Shown: positions 1 to 8,179, numbered from the stretch's first letter. The stretch: DNA of 64,000 bases from MedAcidi-G1 sp002294285 (GCA_963999645.1 CAXEUY010000006.1:1-64000), one strand, 5' to 3'. Notes: generated from the letters alone by a model not told the origin. Made by a program: numbers and translations.

Positions 1-477
1 CTCATCCATCATCGGAGGCATAAAACCATCACCCATCTCCATCATCGGACCCATCCTCGGAGGCATAAAACCATCACCCATCTCCATCATCGGACCCATC
101 CTCGGAGGCATAAAACCATCACCCATCTCCATCATCGGACCCATCCTCGGAGGCATAAAACCATCACCCATCTCCATCATCGGACCCATCATCGGACCCA
201 TCATCGGACCCATCATCGGACCCATCATCGGACCCATCATCGGAGGTAAGTGTGTAGATTCTTTTCTACGTTTTTCTCGCTTAATTTTTTTCTTGACTTT
301 TAATCGTTCATCCTTTTCAACCTTTGCTTGCTTCTCGTCCTTATTTTCCAGAGTCTGAAATTTTTCTTGTTGAACAGAATCTGAAGTTGCTCCATTATCA
401 ACTGCAAAAATTGCCGCAATCGCTATAACAGATACCAATGCAACGCCAGCGACCCACTTGATAATCGAATCTTTCAT
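1..477 (-). CDS. Membrane-anchored Met/Pro-repeat protein, C-terminus outside window (partial)
   Basis: An open frame runs from an ATG at 475-477 off the left edge without a stop, giving at least 159 codons. The N-terminus (MKDSIIKWVAGVALVSVIAI) has a short basic start and one hydrophobic segment, so it is a signal peptide or membrane anchor. A highly charged Lys/Glu-rich stretch (about residues 44-76) follows. The rest is repeats: five copies of MMGP, then 15-residue units built on MPPRMGPMMEMGDGF. Met-rich extracytoplasmic repeats occur in some copper-binding proteins, but there is no direct evidence for that here. I do not recognise the family. The gene is AT-rich like its neighbours, and its start lies 106 bp from the end of the nitrilase gene. 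Confidence 0.75.
   Translation of the reverse strand, partial: MKDSIIKWVAGVALVSVIAIAAIFAVDNGATSDSVQQEKFQTLENKDEKQAKVEKDERLKVKKKIKREKRRKESTHLPPMMGPMMGPMMGPMMGPMMGPMMEMGDGFMPPRMGPMMEMGDGFMPPRMGPMMEMGDGFMPPRMGPMMEMGDGFMPPMMDE
16..243. repeat. In-frame tandem repeats, 45 bp x4 and 12 bp x5
   Basis: Four 45-bp units begin at 16, 61, 106 and 151; the last diverges only near its end. They are followed by five 12-bp units (cggacccatcat) from 181 to 240. The copies are essentially identical at the DNA level, and both periods are multiples of three, so copy-number change keeps the reading frame of the minus-strand protein. The repeat may continue beyond the left edge. Confidence 0.95.
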
Positions 478-583
478 TAAAAATTCCTTCCATTTAAAAA
501 CTAGAACACTTTTGCTGAGTTATCTATATATGCGCTTTAGGAAGGAAACCTTTCAAAATCCTAACTTCAATCTAAAAAAGTAA

Positions 584-1495
584 TTACGGGGCAAGACGAG
601 TCTTATCAATAGTGAGACTCAATACATCAGGTCTGCTGTAGTGTCCGGTTGGGTCGAAGTTGTGACGCTGTAAAGGTATCTCATCAATATCTAGATCCGC
701 CCAAATAATTCCCTTATCATCACTGACAGGTTCAACAATCCATCGTCCATCCGGTCCAGCAATACAGGTACCGCCATTATGGAATTTTCCTGTGTCAGGT
801 ATCTGATTCTTCAAAGGAAAATCATCAGGAATCATCTTCGCGTCATACACCGCACCGACACTGACTACAAATAAGCGTCCTTCCTTAGCAATAAATCTTG
901 TGATGTCTTCGGTTAGTCCAACAGAACCCGGCCAAGCCGCGACATGGATTTGAGCACCGGTGCTGTACATGGCTGTACGGGCCAACGGCATCCAATTTTC
1001 CCAACAATTTAAACCTGACAATCTGACACCCTTATACTGGTGTGCTACCAATCCTTCTCCATCACCATCCGCCCAGATCAAACGCTCACCGTAAGTGGGT
1101 TTTAACTTACGATGAACCCCAACAATCCCATCTTTTGGATGAATAGCTACTAAGGAACAATAAACAGATCCACCTGAAGCAGCTCGTTCTACTACACCTA
1201 AATAAGTAAAAGCATTTGAGTCTCGTACTGCATCAATTACGTTAACAAACTCGGAACTACTGAGTTCTACAGATTGATCGAGATAGTAGGCGAAAGCTTC
1301 CTGTTGGGACCTTTTCTCCCAAGCTGAAGCATCAGTTATATCAATCCAGACAGGATAACCAGAAACAAAAACTTCAGGGAATGCAATTAAATCAGCACCA
1401 CCTTCACCAGCTTCAGTGATGCGTTTCTGAACAACATCTAAAGTCGCTGCGCGATCAAGAAAAACTGGTGAATCTTGAACGGCGGCTATACGCAT
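584..1495 (-). CDS. Nitrilase family carbon-nitrogen hydrolase
   Basis: A 303-residue C-N hydrolase with the complete nitrilase triad in order: Glu41 (AFPEVF), Lys130 (HRKLKPT) and Cys164 (GLNCWENW). The GERLIWADGDG segment just after the Lys is typical of aliphatic, aromatic or cyanide-acting nitrilases rather than amidases. Length is usual for the family. The expected reaction is R-CN plus two waters giving carboxylate plus ammonia; the nitrile substrate cannot be told from sequence. The gene starts 37 bp after the stop of the upstream GSII gene on the same strand, so the two are probably co-transcribed. This suggests that released ammonia is assimilated directly. It is cytoplasmic, with no signal peptide. 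Confidence 0.9.
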   Translation of the reverse strand: MRIAAVQDSPVFLDRAATLDVVQKRITEAGEGGADLIAFPEVFVSGYPVWIDITDASAWEKRSQQEAFAYYLDQSVELSSSEFVNVIDAVRDSNAFTYLGVVERAASGGSVYCSLVAIHPKDGIVGVHRKLKPTYGERLIWADGDGEGLVAHQYKGVRLSGLNCWENWMPLARTAMYSTGAQIHVAAWPGSVGLTEDITRFIAKEGRLFVVSVGAVYDAKMIPDDFPLKNQIPDTGKFHNGGTCIAGPDGRWIVEPVSDDKGIIWADLDIDEIPLQRHNFDPTGHYSRPDVLSLTIDKTRLAP

Positions 1496-1532
1496 AAAAA
1501 ATTTATATCACCATTTTTTTAGAATGCTTCAA

Positions 1533-2543
1533 TTATGCCAGAGCTGAACAACAAGTATTTGTTATCAACCTAGTTACCACATATGGATCCATGTTGGCAT
1601 TTGGTCGACGATCTTCAATATAACCTTTTTGATCAAGATGGACTTGCCATGGGATGCGGATTGAAGCACCACGGTCAGATACCCCGTAACTGAATTGGTC
1701 ATATCTTTGAGTTTCGTGTTCTCCGGTTAAACGCTCTTCAGTTCCAATTCCATACCCGGCAATGTGTTCAGCTGGCTTTCCCTCAGCTCCCAATGATTCA
1801 CACGCGGTGATAATTGCATCATAATTTTCACGCATAGCATTTGTAGAAAAATTGGTGTGCGCCCCAGCTCCATTCCAATCACCCTTCATGGGTTTTGCAG
1901 CTACCGAAGCGTCAACCCCAAAATCTTCAGCGACACGATAGAGAAGATAACGAGCCATCCATATCTGATCAGCAACTGCTACCGTATCAACTGGTCCAAT
2001 CTGGAATTCCCATTGCCCGAGCATAACTTCAGCATTTGTTCCAGAAATAGCTAATCCTGCATCCATGCAAGCTTTAGTATGGGCTTCAACGATATCTCTA
2101 CCCGCAATTTCAATTGCACCAACTCCGCAATAATAAGGGCCTTGTGGGGCTGGATAACCTTCAACAGGCCAACCTAAAGGCCTTCCTTCCATGAAAAAGG
2201 TGTACTCCTGTTCAATTCCAAATAGAGGTTCTTGATCTTTATACTTTTCGAAAACTTCTACACAAGCTGAACGTGTATTAGTTGGATGTGGTGTCATTTC
2301 TCCATCAGGTAGGAGAACCTCACACAGAACAAGAATATCGTCACCGCCTCTGATCGGATCAGGGCAAGAAAAAACTGGGTTAAGTACACAATCAGAGTTG
2401 TCACCAGGTGCCTGATTTGTACTTGAACCGTCAAAACCCCAAATCGGAAGATCACTAGAATTGTCAACTATTTTTGTTTTAGAACGCATATACGGCAAAG
2501 GAACAGTGCCGTCGATCCAAATATATTCAGCTCTTATTGACAT
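1533..2543 (-). CDS. glnII: Glutamine synthetase type II (eukaryotic-type GSII)
   Basis: Condenses glutamate and ammonia to glutamine with ATP. The 336-residue length and motifs are those of GSII, not GSI: WGFDGSSTNQA near residue 35, FGIEQEYT near 108, NAEVMLGQWEFQ near 170 and GAGAHTNFST near 225. An in-frame ATG lies 12 nt upstream (2555), but GGAG in that stretch sits 6 nt before the ATG at 2543, so I place the start there (MSIRAEYIW). Bacterial GSII is known in actinomycetes and rhizobia, usually beside a GSI, as here. The gene is divergent from the GSI gene across about 160 bp and is probably nitrogen-regulated by the GlnR-like protein at 4.1 kb (inference). Confidence 0.95.
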   Translation of the reverse strand: MSIRAEYIWIDGTVPLPYMRSKTKIVDNSSDLPIWGFDGSSTNQAPGDNSDCVLNPVFSCPDPIRGGDDILVLCEVLLPDGEMTPHPTNTRSACVEVFEKYKDQEPLFGIEQEYTFFMEGRPLGWPVEGYPAPQGPYYCGVGAIEIAGRDIVEAHTKACMDAGLAISGTNAEVMLGQWEFQIGPVDTVAVADQIWMARYLLYRVAEDFGVDASVAAKPMKGDWNGAGAHTNFSTNAMRENYDAIITACESLGAEGKPAEHIAGYGIGTEERLTGEHETQRYDQFSYGVSDRGASIRIPWQVHLDQKGYIEDRRPNANMDPYVVTRLITNTCCSALA

Positions 2544-2634
2544 AATTTTCTCCATTTTTTCGTAAAAAAATTCTTATTAGATAATTGATGAAAACATTTT
2601 TACACCGCAGGAATGAGATTCAAAGTTATTAGAT

Positions 2635-2648
2635 ATTTGTTAACAAAT
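2635..2648. promoter_or_regulatory. 14-bp perfect palindrome between glnII and glnA, candidate operator
   Basis: ATTTGTTAACAAAT is a perfect palindrome in the intergenic region between the two divergent glutamine synthetase genes. A TTAAC pentamer recurs 11 bp apart (2640-2644 and 2651-2655), which matches the n6-spaced pentamer layout described for actinobacterial GlnR sites. Assignment to GlnR is inference. Confidence 0.4.
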
Positions 2649-2702
2649 TATTAACGTAAGAAAATAGGTTGTCCTTAGAGAAATTTTCGATAATCCTTGG
2701 TG

Positions 2703-4055
2703 ATGAACAAAATTCAAGAAAATCGTAATCATGCGCAGTTCGACTACGTTTTTCGGACCGTGGAAGAGCGTGGCGTTAGGCTAATTCGCCTCTGGTTCAC
2801 TGACGTTTTAGGTCGCCACAAATCAGTCGCTATCTCACCTGCTGAACTAGAAACGGTTTTTGAAGAAGGTCTCCAATTTGATGGTTCAGCGATTGATGGT
2901 TTTAGCAGAATCCAAGAAAGCGACGTGCTGGCAAGACCTGATCCTTCAACTTTTGAATTGCTTCCATGGGTAGCAGATGATGAGGCTTCTGGAACTATGT
3001 TTTGCGACATAACAAATCTAGATGGCACGCCCTTTGCCGGTGACCCGAGACAGGTTTTACGGAGAAATATAGATCAAGCTAGAGAAGATGGTTATGAAAT
3101 GTTTTGCGCTCCAGAAATAGAGTTCTTCTATTTTGCTAACCAAGAAAATGGTTTGCAGCCAATACCACTAGATCAAGCCTCATATTTTGATTTAACAACG
3201 ATGGATGTAGCTTCCGATCTTCGAAGGCACACACTTCATATGCTTGAGGCTCTTTCCATACCTGTTGAGTACTCTTTTCATGAAGACAGTCCCAGTCAGC
3301 ATGAAATAGATTTGCAGTACACAGATGCCTTGACAATGGCTGATTCAGTTATGACTCTACGCTTAGCCGTTAAGAAAATAGCTATCGATCGGGGTGTATA
3401 CGCTACATTTATGCCCAAACCTCTTAACGGGGTCCAAGGCTCGGGGATGCACACACACCTTTCCTTATTTAGTAAAGGAAAAAATGTCTTTCATGACCCG
3501 TCTGGAAATCTCTCCTCAATTGGGCAATCATTCGTAGCCGGCCTTCTTCATCATGCTCGGGAAATAACCGCAGTAACAAACCAACTGGTCAACTCATATA
3601 AAAGAATTAATGAGGGTTACGAAGCCCCACGTTATGTTTCTTGGGCGCGTAATAACAGATCGTCACTGGTCCGAATACCCGTTCATAAACAAGACAAACC
3701 TGATTCAGCGAGAATCGAATACAGGGCAGTAGATCCCGCTTGTAATCCCTACCTTGCATTTTCTGTAATGCTTGCAGCTGGCTTGAAAGGAATTAAAGAG
3801 AACTACGAGCTTCCATCCGAAGCAACAACAAATCTATATGAAATGAGTCGCTCAGAACAAAAAGATCTGGGTGTGGATAGTTTGCCGGCAAACCTTGCCG
3901 AAGCTTTAGATGAAATGGAAGAATCAGATTTAGTCCGAGAGACTCTTGGTGACCATATCTTTGAATGGTTTCTAAGAAATAAAAGGACAGAATGGAATGA
4001 GTATCAACGTCAGGTGACACCTTTTGAAATCGAACAATACCTTCCGAACTGGTAG
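2703..4055 (+). CDS. glnA: Glutamine synthetase type I (GSI-alpha-like)
   Basis: A 450-residue GSI with the family order: beta-grasp domain with FDGSAIDGF (about 59-67), then the catalytic domain with APEIEFF, GSGMHTHLSLF and NNRSSLVRIP. Its length and lack of the roughly 25-residue insertion fit GSI-alpha. The NLYEMSRSEQ segment differs from the NLYDLPPEE adenylylation site of GSI-beta, so adenylylation control seems unlikely. TTG (2697), GTG (2700) and ATG (2703) are adjacent and in frame; there is no strong ribosome site, and I chose ATG. The stop overlaps a possible GTG start of the next gene, so glnA and the regulator form one operon. Confidence 0.95.
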   Translation: MNKIQENRNHAQFDYVFRTVEERGVRLIRLWFTDVLGRHKSVAISPAELETVFEEGLQFDGSAIDGFSRIQESDVLARPDPSTFELLPWVADDEASGTMFCDITNLDGTPFAGDPRQVLRRNIDQAREDGYEMFCAPEIEFFYFANQENGLQPIPLDQASYFDLTTMDVASDLRRHTLHMLEALSIPVEYSFHEDSPSQHEIDLQYTDALTMADSVMTLRLAVKKIAIDRGVYATFMPKPLNGVQGSGMHTHLSLFSKGKNVFHDPSGNLSSIGQSFVAGLLHHAREITAVTNQLVNSYKRINEGYEAPRYVSWARNNRSSLVRIPVHKQDKPDSARIEYRAVDPACNPYLAFSVMLAAGLKGIKENYELPSEATTNLYEMSRSEQKDLGVDSLPANLAEALDEMEESDLVRETLGDHIFEWFLRNKRTEWNEYQRQVTPFEIEQYLPNW

Positions 4056-4066
4056 TGAGAGATTTG

Positions 4067-4750
4067 ATGATTGAAACACTCCTGATTTTTCCAGCTCCAC
4101 CGCCACCTGAATTGTCTCAATGTCTAGATGAAAATGGGTGGATTTGGAAAGCAGTTAACGATTCCGATTCTGCTCTTTCAGACCAGCCTGATGCCGGTTG
4201 GGGAGCTGGAGTCATAGTTGCTGACACAGACCCAGAAGAAGCACTTTCACTTTGCAAACAACTACGTCAAACAGAAAATCCTTTAGTCCCTATTCTCCTA
4301 CTAATCAGCAAAGGCCAATTAAATAATTTCAAAATAGATGAAAACCTTTTCGATGATTTCTGCATAACGCCTTTTCACCCTGAAGAGTTAGAAATAAGGC
4401 TCAATAACCTTTTCGTAAAATTTGGTTTGGGCACAGAACCTGAGCTTATTAAATACGGTTCACTCGTTTTAAATATCGAAACATACCAAGCAACTATCGA
4501 TGATTCACCTTTAGATTTAACCTATATGGAGTATGAGTTACTTCGTTTCTTAGCAATGCGACCTGGAAAAGTTTTTACTCGAGAAACACTTCTAAGTGAG
4601 GTGTGGGGTTACGACTATTATGGCGGAGGCCGAACAGTTGATGTTCATATAAGAAGACTCAGAGCAAAACTTGGTGAGGAGCATGCCAATCTGATCTCAA
4701 CAGTAAGGTCCGTAGGTTACAGATTCGGTCAATCTCGTTGGGGCTCTTAA
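4067..4750 (+). CDS. glnR: GlnR-like orphan OmpR-family nitrogen regulator
   Basis: A 227-residue protein with a degenerate receiver (about 1-115) and an OmpR/PhoB winged helix (about 130-222). The receiver lacks the paired N-terminal acidic residues and has Thr in place of the conserved Lys (ITPF where KPF is usual), so phosphorylation control is doubtful, as in actinobacterial GlnR. The DNA-binding part (LTYMEYELLRF, EVWGYDYYGGGRTVDVHIRRLRAKLG, TVRSVGYRF) closely resembles what I recall of GlnR. A GTG at 4055 overlaps the glnA stop, but GAGAG sits just before the ATG at 4067. Placement directly after glnA supports a nitrogen role. I am confident of the family and less so of orthology. Confidence 0.85.
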   Translation: MIETLLIFPAPPPPELSQCLDENGWIWKAVNDSDSALSDQPDAGWGAGVIVADTDPEEALSLCKQLRQTENPLVPILLLISKGQLNNFKIDENLFDDFCITPFHPEELEIRLNNLFVKFGLGTEPELIKYGSLVLNIETYQATIDDSPLDLTYMEYELLRFLAMRPGKVFTRETLLSEVWGYDYYGGGRTVDVHIRRLRAKLGEEHANLISTVRSVGYRFGQSRWGS

Positions 4751-4751
4751 C

Positions 4752-4925
4752 TTAATCAGCTGTTTTTTCTTCTAACCAAGGATTAGATTCGCTTAATTCA
4801 AGAAGCTCTGATTCTTCATGGCTCTTATCAACATCCTTTTTGACTAACCCACCTATTACAGCTGCTGCTAGAGCGCCACTCATCAGAATTGCTACAGGCA
4901 TTACTACCACCAGCAAAATTATCAT
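4752..4925 (-). CDS. Small membrane protein of unknown function
   Basis: A 57-residue product with one strongly hydrophobic N-terminal segment (MIILLVVVMPVAILM and on to about residue 27) followed by an acidic, Leu/Ser-rich tail ending near SNPWLEEKTAD. The frame opens further upstream (GTG at 4973, ATG at 4943), but GGTGGAG lies 8 nt before the ATG at 4925. It is convergent with the GlnR-like gene with one base between them. I do not recognise a functional family. It is probably a single-pass inner-membrane protein with a cytoplasmic C-terminus. Confidence 0.6.
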   Translation of the reverse strand: MIILLVVVMPVAILMSGALAAAVIGGLVKKDVDKSHEESELLELSESNPWLEEKTAD

Positions 4926-5007
4926 GATCACGGCTCCACCCATACGTGCATTCTGCCATAAAAATAGACTCACACATCCATGTCCAAAAAAGATTAAGTG
5001 AAAAACT

Positions 5008-5355
5008 TCAGTTTTTATAAACGAGAGCTTCGATTTCTATACAAGCACCCAATGGTAAAGCCGCTACAGCCACTGCAGAGCGTGCAGGCCTGTGTTCATC
5101 GAATATCGAACAATAAATTTCGTTCATTCGCCCGTAGTTATCAATATCGGTCAAGAAGACCGTTGTTTTTACAACTTGATTTAATGAAGACCCTTCAGCC
5201 TCAAGCAGTTTTTTTAGGTTTTCCAAAGCCTGAGGAGTTTCAGATTCAAGGCCACCTTCAACAAGAACTCCATCGATATGACCTATCTGACCACTTACAA
5301 TCAAAAAATCCCCTGCATGAATTGCGGGCGTATACGGACCAACTGGCTTGCTCAT
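5008..5355 (-). CDS. ridA: RidA/YjgF/YER057c family protein (enamine/imine deaminase)
   Basis: A 115-residue protein of the RidA family, which hydrolyses reactive 2-aminoacrylate and related imines. It shows the family blocks SGQIG (21-25) and the C-terminal PARSAVAVAALPLGACIEIEA, with the substrate-binding Arg92 and Glu107 matching the conserved Arg/Glu of RidA. AAGGAGAAAAT precedes the ATG, an excellent ribosome site. It lies 32 bp downstream of the compact molybdenum-hydroxylase-like gene on the same strand, so they are probably one operon. That raises the chance of a pathway-specific role in catabolism of an N-heterocycle rather than housekeeping (inference). Confidence 0.92.
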   Translation of the reverse strand: MSKPVGPYTPAIHAGDFLIVSGQIGHIDGVLVEGGLESETPQALENLKKLLEAEGSSLNQVVKTTVFLTDIDNYGRMNEIYCSIFDEHRPARSAVAVAALPLGACIEIEALVYKN

Positions 5356-5387
5356 ATTTTCTCCTTAGTTCAACTAAAACTACACCC

Positions 5388-6923
5388 TTAATTACCAACG
5401 GGCCATTCAGGTAAAGTTCCTTTGTGTATCCAAGTAGCTGCTGCAACCGCAACAAACACAGCATCTGAGCCATTGACTGCTTTACTCGAATCAGGCTGAA
5501 TTTCAACATTCACTTCAGGCATTTCACCGGCTCGAACAATTCCAAACGATCTAACTGTTAAATCCTGTATTAGGCCATTTACATCAACAGCTAGAGATTC
5601 TGAAGTAACCCAACTCCATGCCATGTGTGCAGCACCTATGCAATACGATCTCAAAACTGTCTCATTCAATACCTCACCACAGCGGACTGAGATGTTTATA
5701 CTTTTTTCATCAATTTCTGCAGAAGCCTCTGATCCATCAGGCGAAATAATCGTCCCAACTTCACCGAAAGCTCCGCATAGTAAAATTTTCGCTTCAGCCC
5801 AGCCTGCCGCTCTTACTTTCGACGAAGTTATGGGGCCTGGTAAATCAATTTCCTGCACCTCAATTTTTGGTGCTACTGAATTAATGGCATCAGCTATTCC
5901 TGGGGTTCTAGCAACTCTTATAATCCCTTCTCCATTTTTGTTTACACCACCCGCAATAGGAGGTCTTTTGTGACCCAAATGAACAGAATCTTCTCTTGAT
6001 AAAAGTACCAAAACAGGCCTTTTGTATTTGTCTGCTAATTGCCTCGCTGCACTCGGTGCAACTGATTCAAATTTTGAACCGAAAGCACCACCGTTAGCTA
6101 GAGGTGTTGAAGGCTCTCCGCCAGGTTCACACCATGAAGAGTCTGTTTCTAAATACCCTGGTTCAACCCAGTTAGTTCTGAGAACTGCATCCCAATCTCC
6201 TGTTGGGAGCTCTATAGGTGGAACTGCTTTTACTGTGGTTCTTCTACCTTGGATTTTTTTTGAAGCGTTTCTAGCTTCGGTCAAACTTTCACCCAAAGAC
6301 CAACCTCCCAGCTGATCCGGTACAGCTATTAAGCAATTTGATGGCGCTATATCAGCAGAGAAACCACCCTTACCTAAAGCAGTATCAAAACCAATTTTTT
6401 GAGGTGTCCTACCTTCAATGCTTGCACGCTCAGAAGCTTTATCATTTTCAATCGCTACTTCTGAATTTCCGAAGTCATCCCACGCTTCTAATATTGTTTG
6501 CCATCCGGTACACCTACAAAGATGGGCGTGTAAAGAACGTTTAACTTTTTCTATCTCTGTTTTTTCTCCACTTTTCTGAAGTGCTGCAAATCGCATGATT
6601 ATCCCAGGTGTGCAAAATCCACACTGACTAGCCCCTGCATCAATAAATGCTTTGGCCCAAGTATTTTTTAGTGTGTCATCCAAACCTTCCAAAGTCTCTA
6701 TTTCCCGACCAATGACTCTTTTTACAGGAGTTACACAAGAAACTCTGGCTTGACCATCTACCAAAACTGTGCAACAACCGCACTGCCCTTGAGGGCTACA
6801 GCCGTCTTTTACGGAAGTTATACCAACATGACTCCGCAAAAAGTCCAATAATGTCAGATCTTCGTCATTAACAACAAACATCTCTCCATCTACTTTTATT
6901 GATAATTCTCTTTGATCATTCAT
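5388..6923 (-). CDS. Compact fusion: [2Fe-2S] subunit joined to a shortened xanthine-dehydrogenase-type molybdenum subunit
   Basis: A 511-residue protein. Residues 1-150 are a complete XDH-family iron-sulfur subunit: plant-type ferredoxin domain (Cys42, 48, 51, 63) and a second [2Fe-2S] domain (Cys101, 104, 136, 138). After a linker come pieces of the molybdenum large subunit: a GFSADI-like start, NGGAFGSK, RPVLVLLSREDSV, a KVRAAGW-like block, and the C-terminal SFGIVRAGEMPEV...NGSDAVFVAVAAA. Normal large subunits are about 750 residues; only about 330 remain, so much of the cofactor-binding body is missing. The frame is continuous, which argues against simple decay. A TTG at 6956 also opens the frame, but the ATG at 6923 has GGAG upstream. 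Substrate unknown. Confidence 0.8.
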   Translation of the reverse strand: MNDQRELSIKVDGEMFVVNDEDLTLLDFLRSHVGITSVKDGCSPQGQCGCCTVLVDGQARVSCVTPVKRVIGREIETLEGLDDTLKNTWAKAFIDAGASQCGFCTPGIIMRFAALQKSGEKTEIEKVKRSLHAHLCRCTGWQTILEAWDDFGNSEVAIENDKASERASIEGRTPQKIGFDTALGKGGFSADIAPSNCLIAVPDQLGGWSLGESLTEARNASKKIQGRRTTVKAVPPIELPTGDWDAVLRTNWVEPGYLETDSSWCEPGGEPSTPLANGGAFGSKFESVAPSAARQLADKYKRPVLVLLSREDSVHLGHKRPPIAGGVNKNGEGIIRVARTPGIADAINSVAPKIEVQEIDLPGPITSSKVRAAGWAEAKILLCGAFGEVGTIISPDGSEASAEIDEKSINISVRCGEVLNETVLRSYCIGAAHMAWSWVTSESLAVDVNGLIQDLTVRSFGIVRAGEMPEVNVEIQPDSSKAVNGSDAVFVAVAAATWIHKGTLPEWPVGN

Positions 6924-6976
6924 AAAAGGATTGTTCTCCGTAAGTTGTCGATCCAACTAACTAGTAATCTTTAATT

Positions 6977-7855
6977 GTGGTTGCCAACAAGTTTCTTCTG
7001 TCTAGACGTCAGGCTCTAATCAGTATTGCTGGTTTCACAGGTGGAATAGTACTTACAAACTGTGCAAATGATAAAAATTCTCAAACACTATCACTTGGAG
7101 CTCGTTTCGCTGATGGGTACCAGGCCCCAACAGTTTTTACTAACAGCCCAGGACAGCGCGCGCCTTACACTCTTATCGGAGAAGAAGGCTTTCCAATTAC
7201 TGAAAATGTTCCAAACTCAATTGATCTGTCCGTGACAGAAATATCCACTGGTGAAACTATTTTCGAAGGAGAAATTAGTCGCCACGGTGAGCCCGGTGTA
7301 ATTCCATATTTTCCTCTAATTTTTAGTCCATCTAGACCAGGGGAATACAAAGTAGAAGGAAAAAATCTAAACGGCCACCACAAAATACTAGTTGTTGAAC
7401 AGTCAGAAATTAACTTGGTTCAATTAGGGCAAAAAATGCGCTCTATTAAAACTCCAACATTTGAAGATAATTTAGACGTAAAACCTATTTGCACTAAATC
7501 TTCAGGAGTTTGTCCGCTTCATAAAATAAGCCTCGATGAATCCTTAGAGAAATCTCTACCTACCGCACTACTTGTTTCCACTCCACGTTTTTGCCAGACG
7601 GACGTTTGTGGACCTGCTCTCGAAATACTTATTAAGCAATCAGAAATTCTTGATGAAGAATTGTCAATAATTCATGTTGAAGTATTCAAAGAACCTGAAA
7701 AACAAAACTTTTCTACTACGCCCATAATCGGAGTTTTGGGTCTTAATTTTGAACCAAGTCTGATTGTCGCAAACGCAGAAGGGGTTATTACAAGCATCCT
7801 TAATTTTGCTATGGATTCAAAAGAGGTCTCTGAAGCTTTAGCGACTGTTGTTTAA
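6977..7855 (+). CDS. Secreted lipoprotein with thioredoxin-like C-terminal domain
   Basis: A 292-residue exported protein. The N-terminus has twin arginines (SRRQAL, Arg10-Arg11), a hydrophobic core and a lipobox-like LTNC with Cys29, so it may be a Tat- or Sec-exported lipoprotein. The middle part (about 40-140) looks like a beta-rich domain of unknown type. The C-terminal part (about 165-292) resembles a thioredoxin fold: RFCQTDVCGPALE gives a Cys-x4-Cys pair instead of CxxC, preceded by another Cys pair in ICTKSSGVCPLH. The start is GTG at 6977; no ATG is available. It is divergent from the molybdenum-type fusion gene with 53 bp between starts. Function unknown; a redox role is inference. 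Confidence 0.75.
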   Translation: MVANKFLLSRRQALISIAGFTGGIVLTNCANDKNSQTLSLGARFADGYQAPTVFTNSPGQRAPYTLIGEEGFPITENVPNSIDLSVTEISTGETIFEGEISRHGEPGVIPYFPLIFSPSRPGEYKVEGKNLNGHHKILVVEQSEINLVQLGQKMRSIKTPTFEDNLDVKPICTKSSGVCPLHKISLDESLEKSLPTALLVSTPRFCQTDVCGPALEILIKQSEILDEELSIIHVEVFKEPEKQNFSTTPIIGVLGLNFEPSLIVANAEGVITSILNFAMDSKEVSEALATVV

Positions 7856-7861
7856 ACGCAA

Positions 7862-8179
7862 TTATGAAAAAGACTTTCCACAACCACAGGTCTTTTGAGC
7901 ATTCGGATTATCAATTGCAAAACCCGCCCCATTAAGTCCGTCTTTAAAATCAAGAGTTGCACCTACTAGTAGTTCTGCGCTAGATGGATCGACTACAACA
8001 CGAACTTCATCAAAAGTCTTTTCAACGTCGTCTTCAGCTTTGTCGGTATCAAAATACATTTCGTAACTGAAGCCTGAGCATCCCCCTGGCCTTACGGCTA
8101 CACGCAAAGCCATGTCTTCAGTTTCCTGAGCTAATAATTCAGTAACTTTTTTCGTAGCTTCTTCTGTAAGTGTTACCAT
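7862..8179 (-). CDS. A-type iron-sulfur cluster carrier (IscA/ErpA/HesB family)
   Basis: A 105-residue A-type carrier that delivers Fe-S clusters to apoproteins. The three invariant cysteines are present: Cys34 in GGCSGF and Cys98/Cys100 in the C-terminal TCGCGKSF. Length is standard. An AAGGACACAAA ribosome site precedes the ATG. It is convergent with the thioredoxin-like lipoprotein gene with a 6-bp gap. ErpA and IscA cannot be separated from sequence alone, so no symbol is given. Likely clients nearby include the [2Fe-2S] fusion protein and, further away, the EtfD-like protein (inference). Confidence 0.95.
   Translation of the reverse strand: MVTLTEEATKKVTELLAQETEDMALRVAVRPGGCSGFSYEMYFDTDKAEDDVEKTFDEVRVVVDPSSAELLVGATLDFKDGLNGAGFAIDNPNAQKTCGCGKSFS

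Noticed and set aside
1..243. Tandem repeats as a CRISPR array or intergenic satellite
   Set aside because: There are no unique spacers. The units are contiguous and translate in frame with the minus-strand gene.
4998..5414. 138-residue plus-strand frame opposite ridA
   Set aside because: It is fully antisense to a textbook RidA gene and has no ribosome site or recognisable domain.
5388..6923. The molybdenum-type fusion as a pseudogene
   Set aside because: The frame is continuous, ends of both parts are intact, and it has the normal codon pattern, so I kept it as a CDS and reported it as a compact form.
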